Below the pieces are notes generated by a model. The model worked only from the letters and a program-made list of their open reading frames with translations, was not told the origin of the DNA and did not search any database. The translations under genes and the position numbers were made by a program. A DNA stretch of 17,100 bases, taken from the NCBI GenBank assembly GCA_900764925.1, contig CAAFPW010000098.1, positions 1 to 17,100 on the forward strand, in the 5' to 3' direction. Source of the stretch: Fusobacteriaceae bacterium. GTDB taxonomy: Bacteria > Fusobacteriota > Fusobacteriia > Fusobacteriales > Fusobacteriaceae. Shown here piece after piece: positions 1-9,000 of this stretch (positions within the stretch are counted from its first letter, which is position 1; each line of letters starts with the position of its first letter).

Positions 1-1727
1 AATGGAAAGAGTGTGTTTTAGCTCGTGCTAAAGCGATGTTAGAAAGGGATAAAAATCATCCATCTATACTTATATGGTCTTGTGGAAATGAATCTTATGC
101 AGAAGAAAATATTTTAAATATGACTAAGTTTTTCCATGAAAGAGATAATTCAAGATTGGTTCATTATGAGGGATGTTTTTGGAATAGAGCATTTGACAAA
201 ATTTCAGATATGGAAAGTAGAATGTATGCTAAAGCAAAAGATATTGTTAAATATTTAGAAACTGATCCTGAAAAACCATATATTAGTTGTGAATATATGC
301 ATGCTATGGGAAATTCATGTGGTGGGTTAATGAAATATACTGAACTTGAGGAAAAGTATGATAAGTACCAAGGTGGATTTATTTGGGATTATATTGATCA
401 AGCTATTGAAGTAGAAAGAGATGGTAAAAAAGTTTTACTTTATGGTGGAGATTTTATGGACAGACCTACTGATTATAATTTCTGTGGAAATGGAATAGTT
501 TTTGCTGATAGAACTATAAGTCCAAAAGCTTTAGAAGTAAAATATCTATATCAAAATGTAAAAATTTCTCCTAATGAAACAGGATGCTTAATTAAAAATA
601 GAAATCTATTTGAAAATTTATCTAAGTATGAGTTTGTTTATACCCTCGAAAAGGAAGAAAAAATTCTTCAAGAAGGAAAATTTGAAGTTATCTGTAATCC
701 AAACGAGGATATACAGGTTGAAATTCCTTGGTTGGAAGATGTTACAGGAGTATATAGTAAAAATGTAAAAATGCTTTTAAAAGAAGATAATTTCTGGGCG
801 AAAAAAGATTTTGAAGTAGCTTATGGACAAGAAATTTTAATAGGAAAAGATGAAAAGAAGTATTCAGAACATAATTTTAAAGTGGTAGAAGGAGATGGGA
901 ATATAGGGGTTTTCATCAACGATACTGAGGTTCTTTTTGCTAAAGATAAAGGGTTAGTATCATTGGTTTATCAAAAAAATGAGATGCTTATAGAAAGACC
1001 GCAACCAGTTTTTTGGAGAGCTGCTACTGATAATGATAGAGGATATTCTCATCCACAAATGTGTTCTATATGGTTAGGAGCTTCTGTTTATCAAAATGTA
1101 AAATTATTAAATTGGGAAGTAAGTGAAGATTTCTTCAGAATAGATTATATCCACCAAGTTTTAACTGTTCCTAACTTAGAAGTAAAAGTAAGTTATTTGA
1201 TAGATAAAAGTGAAAGAATAAAAGTTACTTTGGAATACAAGGGACAGGAAAATCTTCCTGAACTTCCAACTCTTGCTATGAGATTTAAAGTTCCTAATAA
1301 TTTGAATCAGTTTAAGTATTATGGAAAAGGACCTCATGAAAATTATATTGATCGTAGCGAAGGAGCTAGATTAGGAGTATATACAGATTATGTAAAAAAT
1401 AATGTTACCCCTTATCTTGTGCCACAAGAGTGTGGAAACAGAACTAATACTATTTGGGGAGAGGTGTTTGAAAACTCTGAAAATAAGATTAAATTTATAG
1501 CAGAAGAAAATAAAAGTTTTGAATTTCAAGTATTACCACATAGTTTTTTAGAATTAGAAGAAGCTAAACATCAATTTGAACTTGGAAATCATAATTATAC
1601 GTATGTAACTATAGCTATGAAGCAGATGGGAATAGGAGGAGATGACAGTTGGGGAGCTCCTGTTCTTGAAGAGTACTGTATTCCAAGTAATAAAAATTAT
1701 GAATTTTCATTCTATATTACAAGATAA
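1..1727 (+). CDS. lacZ: beta-galactosidase, GH2 family (LacZ type), 3' part; 5' end outside window
   Basis: Cytosolic enzyme that hydrolyses terminal beta-D-galactosides such as lactose. The reading frame is open from base 3 (WKECVLARAK...), so the Met codon at 36 is internal and the true start lies upstream. The motif around GNES (Glu codon 90-92) is the acid/base region equivalent to E. coli LacZ Glu461, and ISCEYMHAMGNS (Glu codon 291-293) carries the nucleophile equivalent to Glu537. FWRAATDNDRG near 1010-1042 is the typical LacZ sequence at the start of the C-terminal beta-sandwich (Bgal_small_N) domain. About 545 residues follow the acid/base Glu, close to E. coli LacZ, so the C-terminus is complete and the full enzyme should be about 1000 aa. 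The stop is TAA at 1725-1727. The sugar symporter follows after 24 nt, so the two are almost certainly one operon. EbgA-type enzymes share these motifs, so the natural substrate could be another galactoside. Confidence 0.95.
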   Translation, partial: WKECVLARAKAMLERDKNHPSILIWSCGNESYAEENILNMTKFFHERDNSRLVHYEGCFWNRAFDKISDMESRMYAKAKDIVKYLETDPEKPYISCEYMHAMGNSCGGLMKYTELEEKYDKYQGGFIWDYIDQAIEVERDGKKVLLYGGDFMDRPTDYNFCGNGIVFADRTISPKALEVKYLYQNVKISPNETGCLIKNRNLFENLSKYEFVYTLEKEEKILQEGKFEVICNPNEDIQVEIPWLEDVTGVYSKNVKMLLKEDNFWAKKDFEVAYGQEILIGKDEKKYSEHNFKVVEGDGNIGVFINDTEVLFAKDKGLVSLVYQKNEMLIERPQPVFWRAATDNDRGYSHPQMCSIWLGASVYQNVKLLNWEVSEDFFRIDYIHQVLTVPNLEVKVSYLIDKSERIKVTLEYKGQENLPELPTLAMRFKVPNNLNQFKYYGKGPHENYIDRSEGARLGVYTDYVKNNVTPYLVPQECGNRTNTIWGEVFENSENKIKFIAEENKSFEFQVLPHSFLELEEAKHQFELGNHNYTYVTIAMKQMGIGGDDSWGAPVLEEYCIPSNKNYEFSFYITR

Positions 1728-1751
1728 TTATAATTTGGAGGAGAAACAACG

Positions 1752-3116
1752 ATGGCTGATAAAATAAGTTTAAAAGAAAGATATTCATTTGGATTTGGAG
1801 CGTTAGGAAAAGATTTAGTTTATGGAATAACAGCAACCTTTGCTATGGTTTATTTTACAGATGTTTTAGGAGTAAAAGCTAGTTTTATAGGAGTTGTATT
1901 TTTTATAGCTAGATTTTGGGATGCTATTAATGATTTAATGTGTGGAGTTATTGTAGATAATACAAAAAATAAATTTGGAAAATTTCGTACTTGGTTAGTC
2001 ATTGGAACTTTATCTAATGCTGTGGTACTTTCATTGATGTTTACTGATTTTGGTTTTTCAGGAACGGCTCTGTATATTTATGTTGCTGTTTCTTATGTTC
2101 TTTGGGGAATGACTTATACTCTTATGGATATACCTTATTGGGCAATGCTTCCTAATTTTTCTCAGGATAAAGGGGAAAGAGAAAAAATTTCAGTACTTCC
2201 TAGAATATTTGCTTCAGTAGGAAATACATTAATTATTGGGGGATTTGGATTACAAATTATAAACTTCCTTGGTGCTGGAAATACAGGAAGAGGGTATTCA
2301 AACTTTGCTTATTTAATATCAGTTGTTTTTATTGTAACTATTGGAATTACAGTTTTAAATGTAAAAACTCCAGATAAAATAGCTAATCAATCTACTCCTC
2401 AAAATAAAGAAAGAATTACTCTTAAACAGATGAAAGATATTATTTTAAATAATGATCAATTACTTGCAGCAATAGGGATAATTCTTTCATATAATGGTTC
2501 TATGCAATTAGTTTATACTACAGCTATATATTATTTTATCTATGTATGTGGGAAAGAGGAGATGTTTGCTGTTTTTATGGGATTTGCTTCAATTGCTGAA
2601 ATACTGGGATTATTTATTTTCCCTAAAATAGCTAAATTGTTTGAAAGAAAGAAAATTTATATTATTGCTGGTACTATACAAATAGTAGGAATGCTTACTC
2701 TATTTTTAACTGGTATTTTTTATCCTCAAAGTATATCTATGACAGCTCTTGCTGGAATTTTAATAAAGTTTGGTGCCGGAATGCAATCAGGTATAGCTAC
2801 AGTAATTTTAGCTGATGTTGTAGATTATGGAGAATTTAAGTTAAAAAAACGTAGTGAATCTATAATTTTTTCTTTACAAACATTACTTGTTAAATTTATG
2901 TCAGCTTTCTCTGCTTTATTAGTAGGATTTATATTAGATTTAACTGGTTATATTCCAAATCAAGTTCAAGGAGCAGATACAATTTTTACTTTACGTTTAT
3001 TAGTTTCAATTTTTCCAATTTTCTTTATAATTTTAGGATATGTAGTTTATAAAAGAAAATATATTTTAACTCAAGAATATATGGATGAGATACATTTATC
3101 TTTAATTAAAGGATAA
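1752..3116 (+). CDS. GPH-family sugar:cation symporter (lactose/galactoside/melibiose type)
   Basis: Inner-membrane transporter of the glycoside-pentoside-hexuronide:cation symporter family (MFS fold, about 12 hydrophobic helices over 454 aa). Near the N-terminus, helix II has R54-x-x-D57-x-x-x-D61 followed by an FGKFR loop at 75-79. This matches the MelB Arg52/Asp55/Asp59 cation-binding signature and the conserved loop of LacS, MelB and XynB. The C-terminus ends shortly after the last helix (KRKYILTQEYMDEIH...), so the PTS IIA-like regulatory domain of streptococcal LacS is absent and control by HPr phosphorylation through that domain is not expected. The start ATG is preceded by GGAGGAG at 1737-1743 with 8-nt spacing. 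It lies 24 nt after lacZ, which implies import of the galactoside that lacZ cleaves. Exact sugar and coupling ion (H+ or Na+) cannot be read from the sequence. Confidence 0.93.
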   Translation: MADKISLKERYSFGFGALGKDLVYGITATFAMVYFTDVLGVKASFIGVVFFIARFWDAINDLMCGVIVDNTKNKFGKFRTWLVIGTLSNAVVLSLMFTDFGFSGTALYIYVAVSYVLWGMTYTLMDIPYWAMLPNFSQDKGEREKISVLPRIFASVGNTLIIGGFGLQIINFLGAGNTGRGYSNFAYLISVVFIVTIGITVLNVKTPDKIANQSTPQNKERITLKQMKDIILNNDQLLAAIGIILSYNGSMQLVYTTAIYYFIYVCGKEEMFAVFMGFASIAEILGLFIFPKIAKLFERKKIYIIAGTIQIVGMLTLFLTGIFYPQSISMTALAGILIKFGAGMQSGIATVILADVVDYGEFKLKKRSESIIFSLQTLLVKFMSAFSALLVGFILDLTGYIPNQVQGADTIFTLRLLVSIFPIFFIILGYVVYKRKYILTQEYMDEIHLSLIKG

Positions 3117-3120
3117 TATA

Positions 3121-3158
3121 AAAAAGAGGATGTTATAAAATTGGCATCCTCTTTTTTT
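3121..3158. terminator. Bidirectional rho-independent terminator between the lac operon and the LacI-type gene
   Basis: Arms GAGGATG (3126-3132) and CATCCTC (3145-3151) pair perfectly and are extended by five A (3121-3125) against T (3152-3156). The loop is 12 nt (3133-3144). T-runs on both strands fit termination of the plus-strand lac operon, whose stop is at 3116, and of the minus-strand regulator, whose stop is at 3160. Confidence 0.9.
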
Positions 3159-3159
3159 A

Positions 3160-4203
3160 CTAATTTTTTAATGCTTTTATACTGCTTTTTTCGCTTATAA
3201 TAGAACCACATAGTATTTTTACAGGGGAAAAACTTTTAATTTGATTTTGTTTAATAACTAAATCTATGGCTAATTGTGCCATATAATCACAATTTATATC
3301 CACACTTGAGAGTGCTGGTGAGATTAGTGAGGAATAAACGGTATTATTATAGCTTAGGATACTTATATCTTTTGGAACATTTAATCCAAACTCTTTTAAA
3401 ACTTTTATTAGTCCAATAGCAACACTTTCATTTACAGTAAAAAATGCTGTTGGAAGGGAACCCCCTTTTAATAAATATTCTCTTGCTATATTTTCAGCAC
3501 TTTCAGAAGATCTTTCACACTCTAATAACAATGAATCTGAATATAAATTTTTTTCTTTCATATATTTTATAAAAGCTTCTCTTCTCACTTCTAAAGAGAG
3601 TGTTTTAAAAAAATTTGGAGCATAGATAGGACCAATAAAGGCAATTTTTTTATGACCTTTTTCAATTAAATAATCTAGTCCTTTTTTTACTCCAAGTTCC
3701 AAATCAGGAGCGATACTAGAATAATTTCCATCGGGATAACTAGTATCTAAGAAAACAATATTTTTACTTAGTTTTTCCATAGCTTTTACTTCAATTTCAG
3801 AAAATCTACCAATAGCTATTAATCCATTAACTTTTAAATTATAATTATTGTTATTTATATATTTCTGTTTTTTTGAATCAAAACTTAGATTTAAAGATTT
3901 TATTGTATTTTTTCTACAAACTTTCTCAAGGAACTCTTTTAGATAAATATAGTATGGATCTTTTAATATTTCATCTGTACTAGACATTTCTATTATTCCA
4001 ATAACAATACTTAAAGAGTTTTTTTTCTTGTATCTCTCTTTTTTCTTTTCACTTAATGTTTTATATCCACTTGCCTCTGCTACTGTTTTTATAATATTTT
4101 TAGTTTCTTGAGTAGCTCTTAATGATTTATCATTATTTAAAACTCTTGAAACAGTAGCTATTGAGAAGCCAGTAATTTCTGCTATATCTTTTAAATGAAT
4201 CAT
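3160..4203 (-). CDS. LacI/GalR-family transcriptional regulator, probable repressor of the lac operon
   Basis: 347 aa. Residues 3-23 (LKDIAEITGFSIATVSRVLN) form the LacI-type helix-turn-helix. The next stretch, residues 24-50 with QETKNII and ASGYKTL, is the hinge region, and a Lys/Arg-rich linker sits at 53-62. Residues 64-340 are a periplasmic-binding-protein-like ligand domain ending in the usual core (VPKDISILSYNNT, ISPALSSVDI). The ETK-x-x-I wording after the HTH resembles EbgR- and LacR-like repressors of beta-galactosidase genes, which agrees with the convergent lac operon. The start ATG (complement 4201-4203) has CTCCT on the plus strand at 4210-4214, i.e. AGGAG as SD. The gene begins 28 nt after the yifB stop without an obvious promoter or terminator between them, so it may be transcribed from the yifB promoter. 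Its operator would be upstream of lacZ, outside the window. Target assignment is inferred from neighbourhood. Confidence 0.9.
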   Translation of the reverse strand: MIHLKDIAEITGFSIATVSRVLNNDKSLRATQETKNIIKTVAEASGYKTLSEKKKERYKKKNSLSIVIGIIEMSSTDEILKDPYYIYLKEFLEKVCRKNTIKSLNLSFDSKKQKYINNNNYNLKVNGLIAIGRFSEIEVKAMEKLSKNIVFLDTSYPDGNYSSIAPDLELGVKKGLDYLIEKGHKKIAFIGPIYAPNFFKTLSLEVRREAFIKYMKEKNLYSDSLLLECERSSESAENIAREYLLKGGSLPTAFFTVNESVAIGLIKVLKEFGLNVPKDISILSYNNTVYSSLISPALSSVDINCDYMAQLAIDLVIKQNQIKSFSPVKILCGSIISEKSSIKALKN

Positions 4204-4231
4204 ATTTTTCTCCTAGTAACTATCAATATTC

Positions 4232-5734
4232 TTATTTTTTTCTAAATGAGATTGCCTCTGTTAAATGTTCTCTTTTTATCTCTTCACTACCAGAAAGATC
4301 AGCAATAGTACGAGCAACTTTTAAAATTTTATCATATCCTCTAGCAGATATCTCCATTATATTTATAACTTTTTTAAAATATTCATTATCCTCTTTAGAG
4401 AGAGTACAATATTTTTTTATCTGTTTTTGTGAAATAGTGCCATTATATACACCTTCACCATATCTTTTTTTCTGTAATTCCCTAGCTAAAATAACTCTAT
4501 CTCTTACGACTTTAGAAGATTCGCCAGCTTGATATGTCATTAATTCCTCTTCTGATAATCTTCTCATCTCAACATGTAAGTCTATTCTATCCATAATGGG
4601 ACCAGAGATTTTTTTCATATATTTATTTATCTCTGTTTGAGTACATGTACATTTTCCTGGGGATTCAAAAGCGTAACCACATTCGCACGGATTTGTTGCC
4701 GCAAGGAAGAGGAGGTCTGTTTTAAACTCAACTCTATATTGAGCTCTAGAAATTGAGATAAAACCATCTTCTAAGGGTTGGCGTAAACTTTCTAAGACAC
4801 TTCTTGGAAATTCAGCTAACTCATCTAAAAAGAGAACTCCATTGGAAGCTAAAGCTACTTCCCCAGGAGTAAACTTTTTTCCACCACCTATGATAGAAAC
4901 AGGGGTACTCGTATGATGTGGTGCTCTAAATGGAGGAATGTTAATAATTGGGTTACTCTCTGAAAGTTCACCAGCAATACTATATATTTTAGTAGTTTCA
5001 ATAATTTCATTTTCATTTAATGGAGGAAGTATAGTTGTAATTCTCTTACACAACATTGATTTTCCAGAACCAGGACTACCGATAAGAATGAGATTGTGTT
5101 TTCCAGCAGCAGCAATCTCTAGGGCACGTTTTGCCATAGCCTGTCCTTTTACATCAGATAGATCCATATCTTGTTCAGAAGGTAGAGGTACTAATTTTTC
5201 CTGTGGAATTTGGAAAATATTTTTAGAGATAAACTCTCCAACTTCTTGAAGATTTTTAACAGGAATAATCTCAACTCCGTGAATAAGAGTAGCTTCCTCA
5301 TAGTTTTCAAAAGGGAGTACAACACCTTTATACCCTTTTTCTTTGGCAAAGATAACACTATTTAAAGCTCCTTTAACTCTTTTTATATCTCCATTGAGAG
5401 AGAGCTCTCCTAAAAATAGGTAGTTATCTAAAATATTGTATCTATCTTTTATAAAGCCCATGGTAACCATTATTCCCACAGCAATTGGAAGATCAAAATG
5501 AGCTCCCTCTTTTTTTATACCAGCTGGTGAGAGGTTTACAATGATTTTTTTAGGTTCTAGTTTAAAGTTACTATTTTTTAAAGCTGTTCTGATTCTATCT
5601 TTACTTTCAGAGATAGCAGTATCTCCTAATCCTATTATAGAGAAAATAGGTAACCCATTACTGATATCCACTTCAACATCTACTAAAAATGATTCCATCC
5701 CAATATAACTAGAACTTAATACTCTTTTATTCAT
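4232..5734 (-). CDS. yifB: YifB/ComM-family Mg-chelatase-like AAA+ ATPase
   Basis: 500-aa cytosolic protein with the three-part YifB/ComM layout: N-terminal ChlI domain of Lon-protease/S5 fold (about 1-170, with IGLGDTAISESKDRIRTAL and NLSPAGIKKEGAHFDLPIA), AAA+ core (about 190-390) and Mg_chelatase_C domain (about 395-498). Walker A is GSPGSGKS (219-226) and Walker B VLFLDE (300-305). The NPCECG...CTC segment holds Cys350, 352, 362 and 364, typical of the family. Sensor and arginine-finger region MDRIDLHVE is at 381-389. Characterised ComM of gamma-proteobacteria is a hexameric helicase that promotes branch migration during natural transformation. Whether this homologue does so is unknown. 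The frame continues upstream to a GTG at complement 5741-5743, but GGAGAG (complement 5743-5748) overlaps that codon and is correctly spaced (8 nt) from ATG 5732-5734, so I use the ATG. First gene of a probable two-gene unit with the LacI-type regulator. Confidence 0.93.
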   Translation of the reverse strand: MNKRVLSSSYIGMESFLVDVEVDISNGLPIFSIIGLGDTAISESKDRIRTALKNSNFKLEPKKIIVNLSPAGIKKEGAHFDLPIAVGIMVTMGFIKDRYNILDNYLFLGELSLNGDIKRVKGALNSVIFAKEKGYKGVVLPFENYEEATLIHGVEIIPVKNLQEVGEFISKNIFQIPQEKLVPLPSEQDMDLSDVKGQAMAKRALEIAAAGKHNLILIGSPGSGKSMLCKRITTILPPLNENEIIETTKIYSIAGELSESNPIINIPPFRAPHHTSTPVSIIGGGKKFTPGEVALASNGVLFLDELAEFPRSVLESLRQPLEDGFISISRAQYRVEFKTDLLFLAATNPCECGYAFESPGKCTCTQTEINKYMKKISGPIMDRIDLHVEMRRLSEEELMTYQAGESSKVVRDRVILARELQKKRYGEGVYNGTISQKQIKKYCTLSKEDNEYFKKVINIMEISARGYDKILKVARTIADLSGSEEIKREHLTEAISFRKK

Positions 5735-5769
5735 TGCAATCACTCTCCATAGAATAATTTAATTAATCA

Positions 5770-5780
5770 ATTATACCATA
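5770..5780 (-). promoter_or_regulatory. Extended -10 promoter for yifB (and probably the LacI-type gene)
   Basis: On the minus strand the sequence reads TATGGTATAAT: a perfect TATAAT (complement 5770-5775) with an upstream TG-n extension. No convincing -35 is seen at 17 bp, as expected for extended -10 promoters. The hexamer lies 35 bp upstream of the yifB ATG. Confidence 0.6.
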
Positions 5781-5855
5781 TTTTTAATAAGTTATTAGGA
5801 GATATTTAAAATATATGATAAAATATATTGGACCAAAAATAATATGGAGGAGTAG

Positions 5856-8800
5856 ATGAGTAAGGAGAAAATCTCAAAATATTTATTAAGTAGTTGTAAT
5901 AAAAATTTGAAACAAAAAGTTGAGAGGTTTTTATTTCAAGAAGAGGATGAGGAGTTTACAAAAAATGAGTTATCCAAAGTAAAATTTTACAATTATTTTC
6001 TTTTTTCTCAATTGGATATTTTTAATAAAAATAGAACTATAAAAAAAAGTGAAGATAGTAAAATAATAAGAAGATTATTTTTATTAGGTTATAAGTATTT
6101 TCCTGAAAAATTAATTTCTGATTTGAAATCATTTACAGCTAGATATAGTTTTTATAAGGAGTTAAAATTTTCTGAAAGTTTTATAATAGATGATATGGAG
6201 GAAAATTTTAAAGGAAAAAGTAAAATGGATATATTATCTATGGAACTTACGGTTTCAGAGATTGAAAAGAAGTTTTCTGGAGTATTAGACAGATATCTTA
6301 TAGATGAAAAATCAGAAAAAAATAGGTATAGTGTAGCTGTAATTTTAAGTCAAAAAATATCTAAAGGTGAGTGTGAAAAACTTCAAGATTTAGAATATTT
6401 TATATTGAAAAGTTTAAGTGAGATATACTCTAGTGAAAGAATAAAAAATATCTTAAAGTATGATTTTGAAAGAGAAGATTTAGTAGAAAAGGTAGAAGAT
6501 AGATCAGTATCTAGCTTTGATACTGAGTTGGTAGAGTTTTTAAGAACTGTATATTGTGACTTAAATATTGAAAGTTCAAACAGAGATATCATACTTGGAC
6601 TATTAGAGATTTTAACTTTTTCAGAAAGTTTAAAGAAATTAGAAAATAAAAACAATAGAGAGTATTTTTCATACATAGATAATTCCAAGTTACCTTTTAT
6701 TTATAAGCTGGTGTATTTATATCAAGCTGGAGAAAAAAGAGATGTCTACTCATACTTAAATAGATTTATAACTGAGAACAGTATTCAATGTGAAAAGCTT
6801 TTAGATAGGATGTGTCATCAAAATATAGAGCTAGGAGCTTTTATATTGGGAATATTGATACAGAAAGATAAATTGAATGAGACTACAAAACAACAGTATG
6901 TAGAAAAGTATGAGCTTCAATTGAAAAAGATACTAGAAGAGTTGGACATAAAAGAAAATGAAGAATTAGAGGTTAGAATCTTAAATAGTTTAGGATATAT
7001 GTTAGTATATTCTAATATTGAAGAGTATATAGGCAGAATAAATGAATACTATGTAAAGAAAAATAGAGATAAAAATGAGTTTATAAATATTATTTCACAT
7101 TTTGAAAGATTGATAGAGGGAGAAAATAGAAAAAATCCTTGGAAGATTATTAGTGAGATAACTTCAATTGATAAAAAGTTTTTAATAGTAGGAACAGTAG
7201 ATTTTGTAGTTGTTAAGTCTGCAGAGAAGTTTACAGAGTTTTTAAAAGAGAATGAAGATATTTTTTATGAGCTTCTAACTAAGAAAGTTTTTACAACTCT
7301 TGAATTTGAAGAGATAATAAAATATTCATATAGAAGTGGTATTTCGTTTGATTTTTCAAAGCTATTACCATATTTAACAAGTTCAGATGAGAGCTTAATA
7401 AGTACTTTATTTGAAATCTTAAAAGATAGAGAGCAAGAGTGTGGAGAAGAGGTTGAAAAACTTTTCAATGGAAAAAATAAAAAACTTGTAAAAAATATCG
7501 AGAACCTAAAAAAACTTTGGGAAAGTAATAAAAAAGAGGAGTTTGATACTCTTGAAAAACTTGTAAGATACAGTACAGATAAGTTAGAGAAAGAAAAAAT
7601 AGATGAGCCTTACTCTAAAAATGAGTGTTATGGATTGGTCAGAGAGAGAGAATCTGAACTGTTCATAGATGAAAAGGTAATAAAATTTTATGTATCTTTG
7701 TATATCTCAAATAACTCTTTAGAAGATATAGAATTTGGAAAGAATATGTTAAAATTCTTCAATTTAAAAGATTTGAGAGAGTGTATTGGAAAACTTTTTG
7801 AATTGTGGATTGAAAATAAAACTCCAAAACAATATATTAATATAGTAAAGCTTCTCACTCTAGTTGCAGATGAGTATTGGTTAAATAAGATTTTAGCTCA
7901 ATGTGATCTGTGGTTAAAAAGAGGTAAGGTAGAGATAGCAATTGATACTATATTATCAATGCTAGGAACAAAGAGAAAAGATGTCTATACAGAATTTGAG
8001 TATATTCATTTAGGATTAAAAAATAGAGAGATAAAAGGTTTATTAGAGAGTGAAAAGGTACTGAATACAGGAATTTTAGAGATGTTGGATAATCTTTTTG
8101 AGAATAAACTGGATTTCTCTTTAGGCTTTGATAAAACTGGAAATAAAATTTTAGACTATGGTAAAAGAGAGATAAAACTACAATTGGATAATGAGTTCAA
8201 TGTAACTATTTTAAATCAAGATAATAAGGAACTAAAAACATTGCCTAAGTTTTCTAATAAATTTGATGATATTCAAGAAAAAATTGAATTTTATCAGAAT
8301 GAGAGTAAAATTTTTAAGAAAAAAAGAGAATTTATCTTAAAAGAGGTTGAAAAATATCTTTTCTATCAAATGATAGGTGAGAGAGTTTGGAATAAAAAAG
8401 AGTGGCAAGAAGAGTTTTTAGATAGTTATATCTTAAAGATTAGCTCTTCAAAGGTAGTTTGGCAGCTATTAAATGAAGAGAATAAATTGAGTGTTTCAAT
8501 TTTTGATTTAGAAAAAGAGAACTTTGTAGATATATTCACTAATGAGAGTGTAGAGGATATAAAAGAGATAAGAGTATTTTATTCAGGAGAGTGTAGTTCA
8601 GAAGAGGTAGAGAAAATAAAAGAGAGAGTAAAAACTAAACCTAGCTGTATTAGGCAATTTGAAATACCTCATATCTGTGACAGTAGAATAGATAGATTTG
8701 ATAATGTTCTGCTAAAAGAGATAAATATAATGAAATTGATGACAGAGTATTTTATGGAATTTGTTTCAGGGGAACTATATAATTCAAAAGATAAACTATT

Positions 8801-8981
8801 TTTATTAGATAAAGTGAATAAGATGTTTGCGGAGTTTGATATAGTTGAAGCTGGGAAAAAAGATTACTACCTTGAAAATTTAGAGTTTTATACTGAATTA
8901 AAAGAAGTGGTTGATTTAGAGAAAATTAATAGAAGATTTTTAAATTTTGTTTTGTTTACTTTAGAATATATGAGAGATTAA
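5856..8981 (+). CDS. DUF4132-like (MolR/YehI-type) large helical protein, function unknown
   Basis: 1041 aa, highly charged (Glu/Lys/Asp-rich), no signal peptide or membrane helix, mostly helix-forming. Residues 1-740 look like irregular helical repeats and I cannot assign them. The C-terminal part matches my memory of the DUF4132 pattern. A stretch around 742-771 runs from MLDNLFENKLDF to KILDYGKRE (family style: L.D.L.P.lGld..G...lDYG.R). A segment with ELKTLPKF comes next, then W845-NKKEW850-QEEF, then KVVWQLL with Trp869. The protein ends in a Glu/Arg-rich tail closing with RD. DUF4132 proteins such as E. coli YehI are often encoded near MoxR-type AAA+, VWA and SWIM genes, and none of those is in the window. 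The start ATG has GGAGGAG at 5846-5852. mntP begins 19 nt after the stop, so they are likely co-transcribed. No strong promoter is visible; TATGAT (5814-5819) is a weak -10 candidate. Family call moderately sure, function not known. Confidence 0.7.
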   Translation: MSKEKISKYLLSSCNKNLKQKVERFLFQEEDEEFTKNELSKVKFYNYFLFSQLDIFNKNRTIKKSEDSKIIRRLFLLGYKYFPEKLISDLKSFTARYSFYKELKFSESFIIDDMEENFKGKSKMDILSMELTVSEIEKKFSGVLDRYLIDEKSEKNRYSVAVILSQKISKGECEKLQDLEYFILKSLSEIYSSERIKNILKYDFEREDLVEKVEDRSVSSFDTELVEFLRTVYCDLNIESSNRDIILGLLEILTFSESLKKLENKNNREYFSYIDNSKLPFIYKLVYLYQAGEKRDVYSYLNRFITENSIQCEKLLDRMCHQNIELGAFILGILIQKDKLNETTKQQYVEKYELQLKKILEELDIKENEELEVRILNSLGYMLVYSNIEEYIGRINEYYVKKNRDKNEFINIISHFERLIEGENRKNPWKIISEITSIDKKFLIVGTVDFVVVKSAEKFTEFLKENEDIFYELLTKKVFTTLEFEEIIKYSYRSGISFDFSKLLPYLTSSDESLISTLFEILKDREQECGEEVEKLFNGKNKKLVKNIENLKKLWESNKKEEFDTLEKLVRYSTDKLEKEKIDEPYSKNECYGLVRERESELFIDEKVIKFYVSLYISNNSLEDIEFGKNMLKFFNLKDLRECIGKLFELWIENKTPKQYINIVKLLTLVADEYWLNKILAQCDLWLKRGKVEIAIDTILSMLGTKRKDVYTEFEYIHLGLKNREIKGLLESEKVLNTGILEMLDNLFENKLDFSLGFDKTGNKILDYGKREIKLQLDNEFNVTILNQDNKELKTLPKFSNKFDDIQEKIEFYQNESKIFKKKREFILKEVEKYLFYQMIGERVWNKKEWQEEFLDSYILKISSSKVVWQLLNEENKLSVSIFDLEKENFVDIFTNESVEDIKEIRVFYSGECSSEEVEKIKERVKTKPSCIRQFEIPHICDSRIDRFDNVLLKEINIMKLMTEYFMEFVSGELYNSKDKLFLLDKVNKMFAEFDIVEAGKKDYYLENLEFYTELKEVVDLEKINRRFLNFVLFTLEYMRD

Positions 8982-9000
8982 AATTATTGAGGAGAGGGAA

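Noticed and set aside
4938..5249. 103-codon open frame on the plus strand inside yifB
   Set aside because: Antisense to the conserved AAA+ domain, with no SD; a shadow of the real gene.
5735..5743. Upstream GTG start extending yifB by three codons
   Set aside because: The SD GGAGAG overlaps that GTG, leaving no spacing, while ATG 5732-5734 has 8-nt spacing.
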